From Bradyrhizobium prioriisuperbiae (lineage in GTDB: Bacteria; Pseudomonadota; Alphaproteobacteria; Rhizobiales; Xanthobacteraceae): a stretch of DNA of 64,000 nt. This document shows positions 63,374 to 64,000 of this stretch, piece after piece. The first letter of the stretch is position 1, and the number at the start of each line of letters is the position of its first letter. The notes under the pieces were generated by a model. The model saw nothing but the letters and a program-made list of their open reading frames with translations, was not told the origin of the DNA and did not search any database. The position numbers and the translations under genes were made by a program. The stretch is taken from NCBI RefSeq assembly GCF_032397745.1, contig NZ_CP135921.1, forward strand, positions 4,948,501-5,012,500, written 5' to 3'.

Positions 63374-64000
63374 TTACGCAGTCCTTGCCTTCTGCGTTGC
63401 CCCCTCAGAGGCCGCCGCATCCTGGTGGCCGTTGATGAACGCGGCGCGCATCGGCTTGATCACGAACACCGCAAGCAGTGCGGCGAGCGCGTTCAGGGCC
63501 ACGGCGATGATGAACACCGACTGCCAGCCATAGGTGGCCGCGACCACGCTCGCGATAGGCACCAGCAGCGATGCGGTGCCTTTGGCGGTGTAGAGCATGC
63601 CGGCATTGGTGGCGGCGAACTTGGAGCCGAAGGTGTCGCCGCAGGTGGCGGGGAACAGGCTGTAGATTTCGCCGAACACCGCGAAATACACCGCCGTCGA
63701 CAGCACGAACACCACCGGGTTCTGCCCGTAGGTGGCCAGCGTCAGCAGCATCAAGGCGGCGGTACCAAACGCGATGAACATGGTGTTCTCGCGGCCGATG
63801 TTGTCGGACACCCAGCCGAAGAAGGGTCGGCCGAAACCGTCGAAGATGCGATCGAGCGAAATCGCGAACGTCAGTGCTGCCATCTGGAAGCCGAGCAGGC
63901 TGACCGGCACCGCGGCGATCTTGTAGTCATGAGCGATCGGCGCGATCTGCGCCGCGGTCATCAGGCCGCCCGAGGCCACCATCACGAATACGATGTACAG
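63374..64000 (-). CDS. oxalate/formate-antiporter-like MFS transporter (N-terminal part outside window)
   Basis: The last 208 codons of a minus-strand gene that runs off the right edge. It shows about six spans of the C-terminal MFS half. FAISLDRIFDGFGRPFFGWV and SDNIGRENTMFIAFG form the family's conserved loop (RxxGRxxxGxxSDxxGR-like). FGEIYSLFPATCGDTFGSKF and AATNAGMLYTAKGTASLLVP are typical of the OxlT/OFA group, which exchanges oxalate, formate or related carboxylates. The substrate is not certain. Confidence 0.85.
   Translation of the reverse strand: MYIVFVMVASGGLMTAAQIAPIAHDYKIAAVPVSLLGFQMAALTFAISLDRIFDGFGRPFFGWVSDNIGRENTMFIAFGTAALMLLTLATYGQNPVVFVLSTAVYFAVFGEIYSLFPATCGDTFGSKFAATNAGMLYTAKGTASLLVPIASVVAATYGWQSVFIIAVALNALAALLAVFVIKPMRAAFINGHQDAAASEGATQKARTA

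Overview
The window is high-GC alphaproteobacterial DNA. Gene content and sequence style suggest the Bradyrhizobium / Rhodopseudomonas / Afipia group (Nitrobacteraceae): a rhizobial-type Ku, sucCD, many short palindromic intergenic elements, and small Gly/Asn-rich secreted proteins. No rRNA, tRNA or CRISPR array was found.

Layout. (1) 1-1.3 kb: the start of a secreted GlcG/HbpS-like heme-binding protein, a small secreted protein and a short hypothetical. (2) 1.5-24.1 kb: a phage-derived virion and lysis cluster. It holds orphan small genes, a broken 5' copy of the capsid gene, an N4-gp56-type major capsid gene, an adaptor, a metalloprotease-motif protein, tail/stabilisation proteins, an S74-chaperone tail protein, two paralogous 'MGLLDD' proteins with different C-termini, a tail-collar fibre, and endolysin, holin and accessory lysis genes. 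No integrase, repressor, terminase or portal is visible. The plus-strand virion genes are interrupted by four islands of minus-strand genes: a proline-rich membrane protein plus a second HExxH protein; two membrane proteins; two paralogous small membrane proteins; and two SAM methyltransferases. (3) 24.2-29.6 kb: an ArnT/PMT-type glycosyltransferase, a Ku end-joining protein without adjacent LigD, and several small proteins. (4) 29.9-51.5 kb: a complete large-adhesin locus of the LapA type. It has a TolC-like outer membrane factor, a type I secretion ABC exporter, an HlyD-like adaptor, a LapG-like transglutaminase-fold cysteine protease, a small secreted protein, and a roughly 4,737-residue RTX adhesin. 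The adhesin contains twelve tandem 312-bp VCBS repeats, cadherin-like repeats, carbohydrate-binding-like modules, an FG-GAP propeller and C-terminal RTX nonapeptides. (5) 51.5-61.3 kb: metabolic and membrane genes (FAH-family hydrolase, ketopantoate-reductase family, CBS-domain protein, TSUP permease, LemA, two TPM-domain proteins, a DUF1330-like protein, sucCD, a zinc-type alcohol dehydrogenase). (6) 61.7-64 kb: an IS701-family insertion sequence inserted into a dispersed palindromic repeat, then the end of an oxalate/formate-antiporter-like MFS gene.

How the parts work together. The adhesin locus looks like a self-contained export, retention and release system. The ABC/HlyD/TolC complex would secrete the adhesin, its N-terminal module would hold it in the outer membrane, and the LapG-like protease could cut at one of two PAAG motifs next to that module. 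The c-di-GMP receptor LapD is not in the window. The phage cluster looks domesticated or defective. Its duplicated N-terminal modules, two unrelated HExxH proteins and alternating antisense membrane genes are the most unusual features; they fit a virion-delivered effector/immunity or exclusion arrangement, but that is inference.
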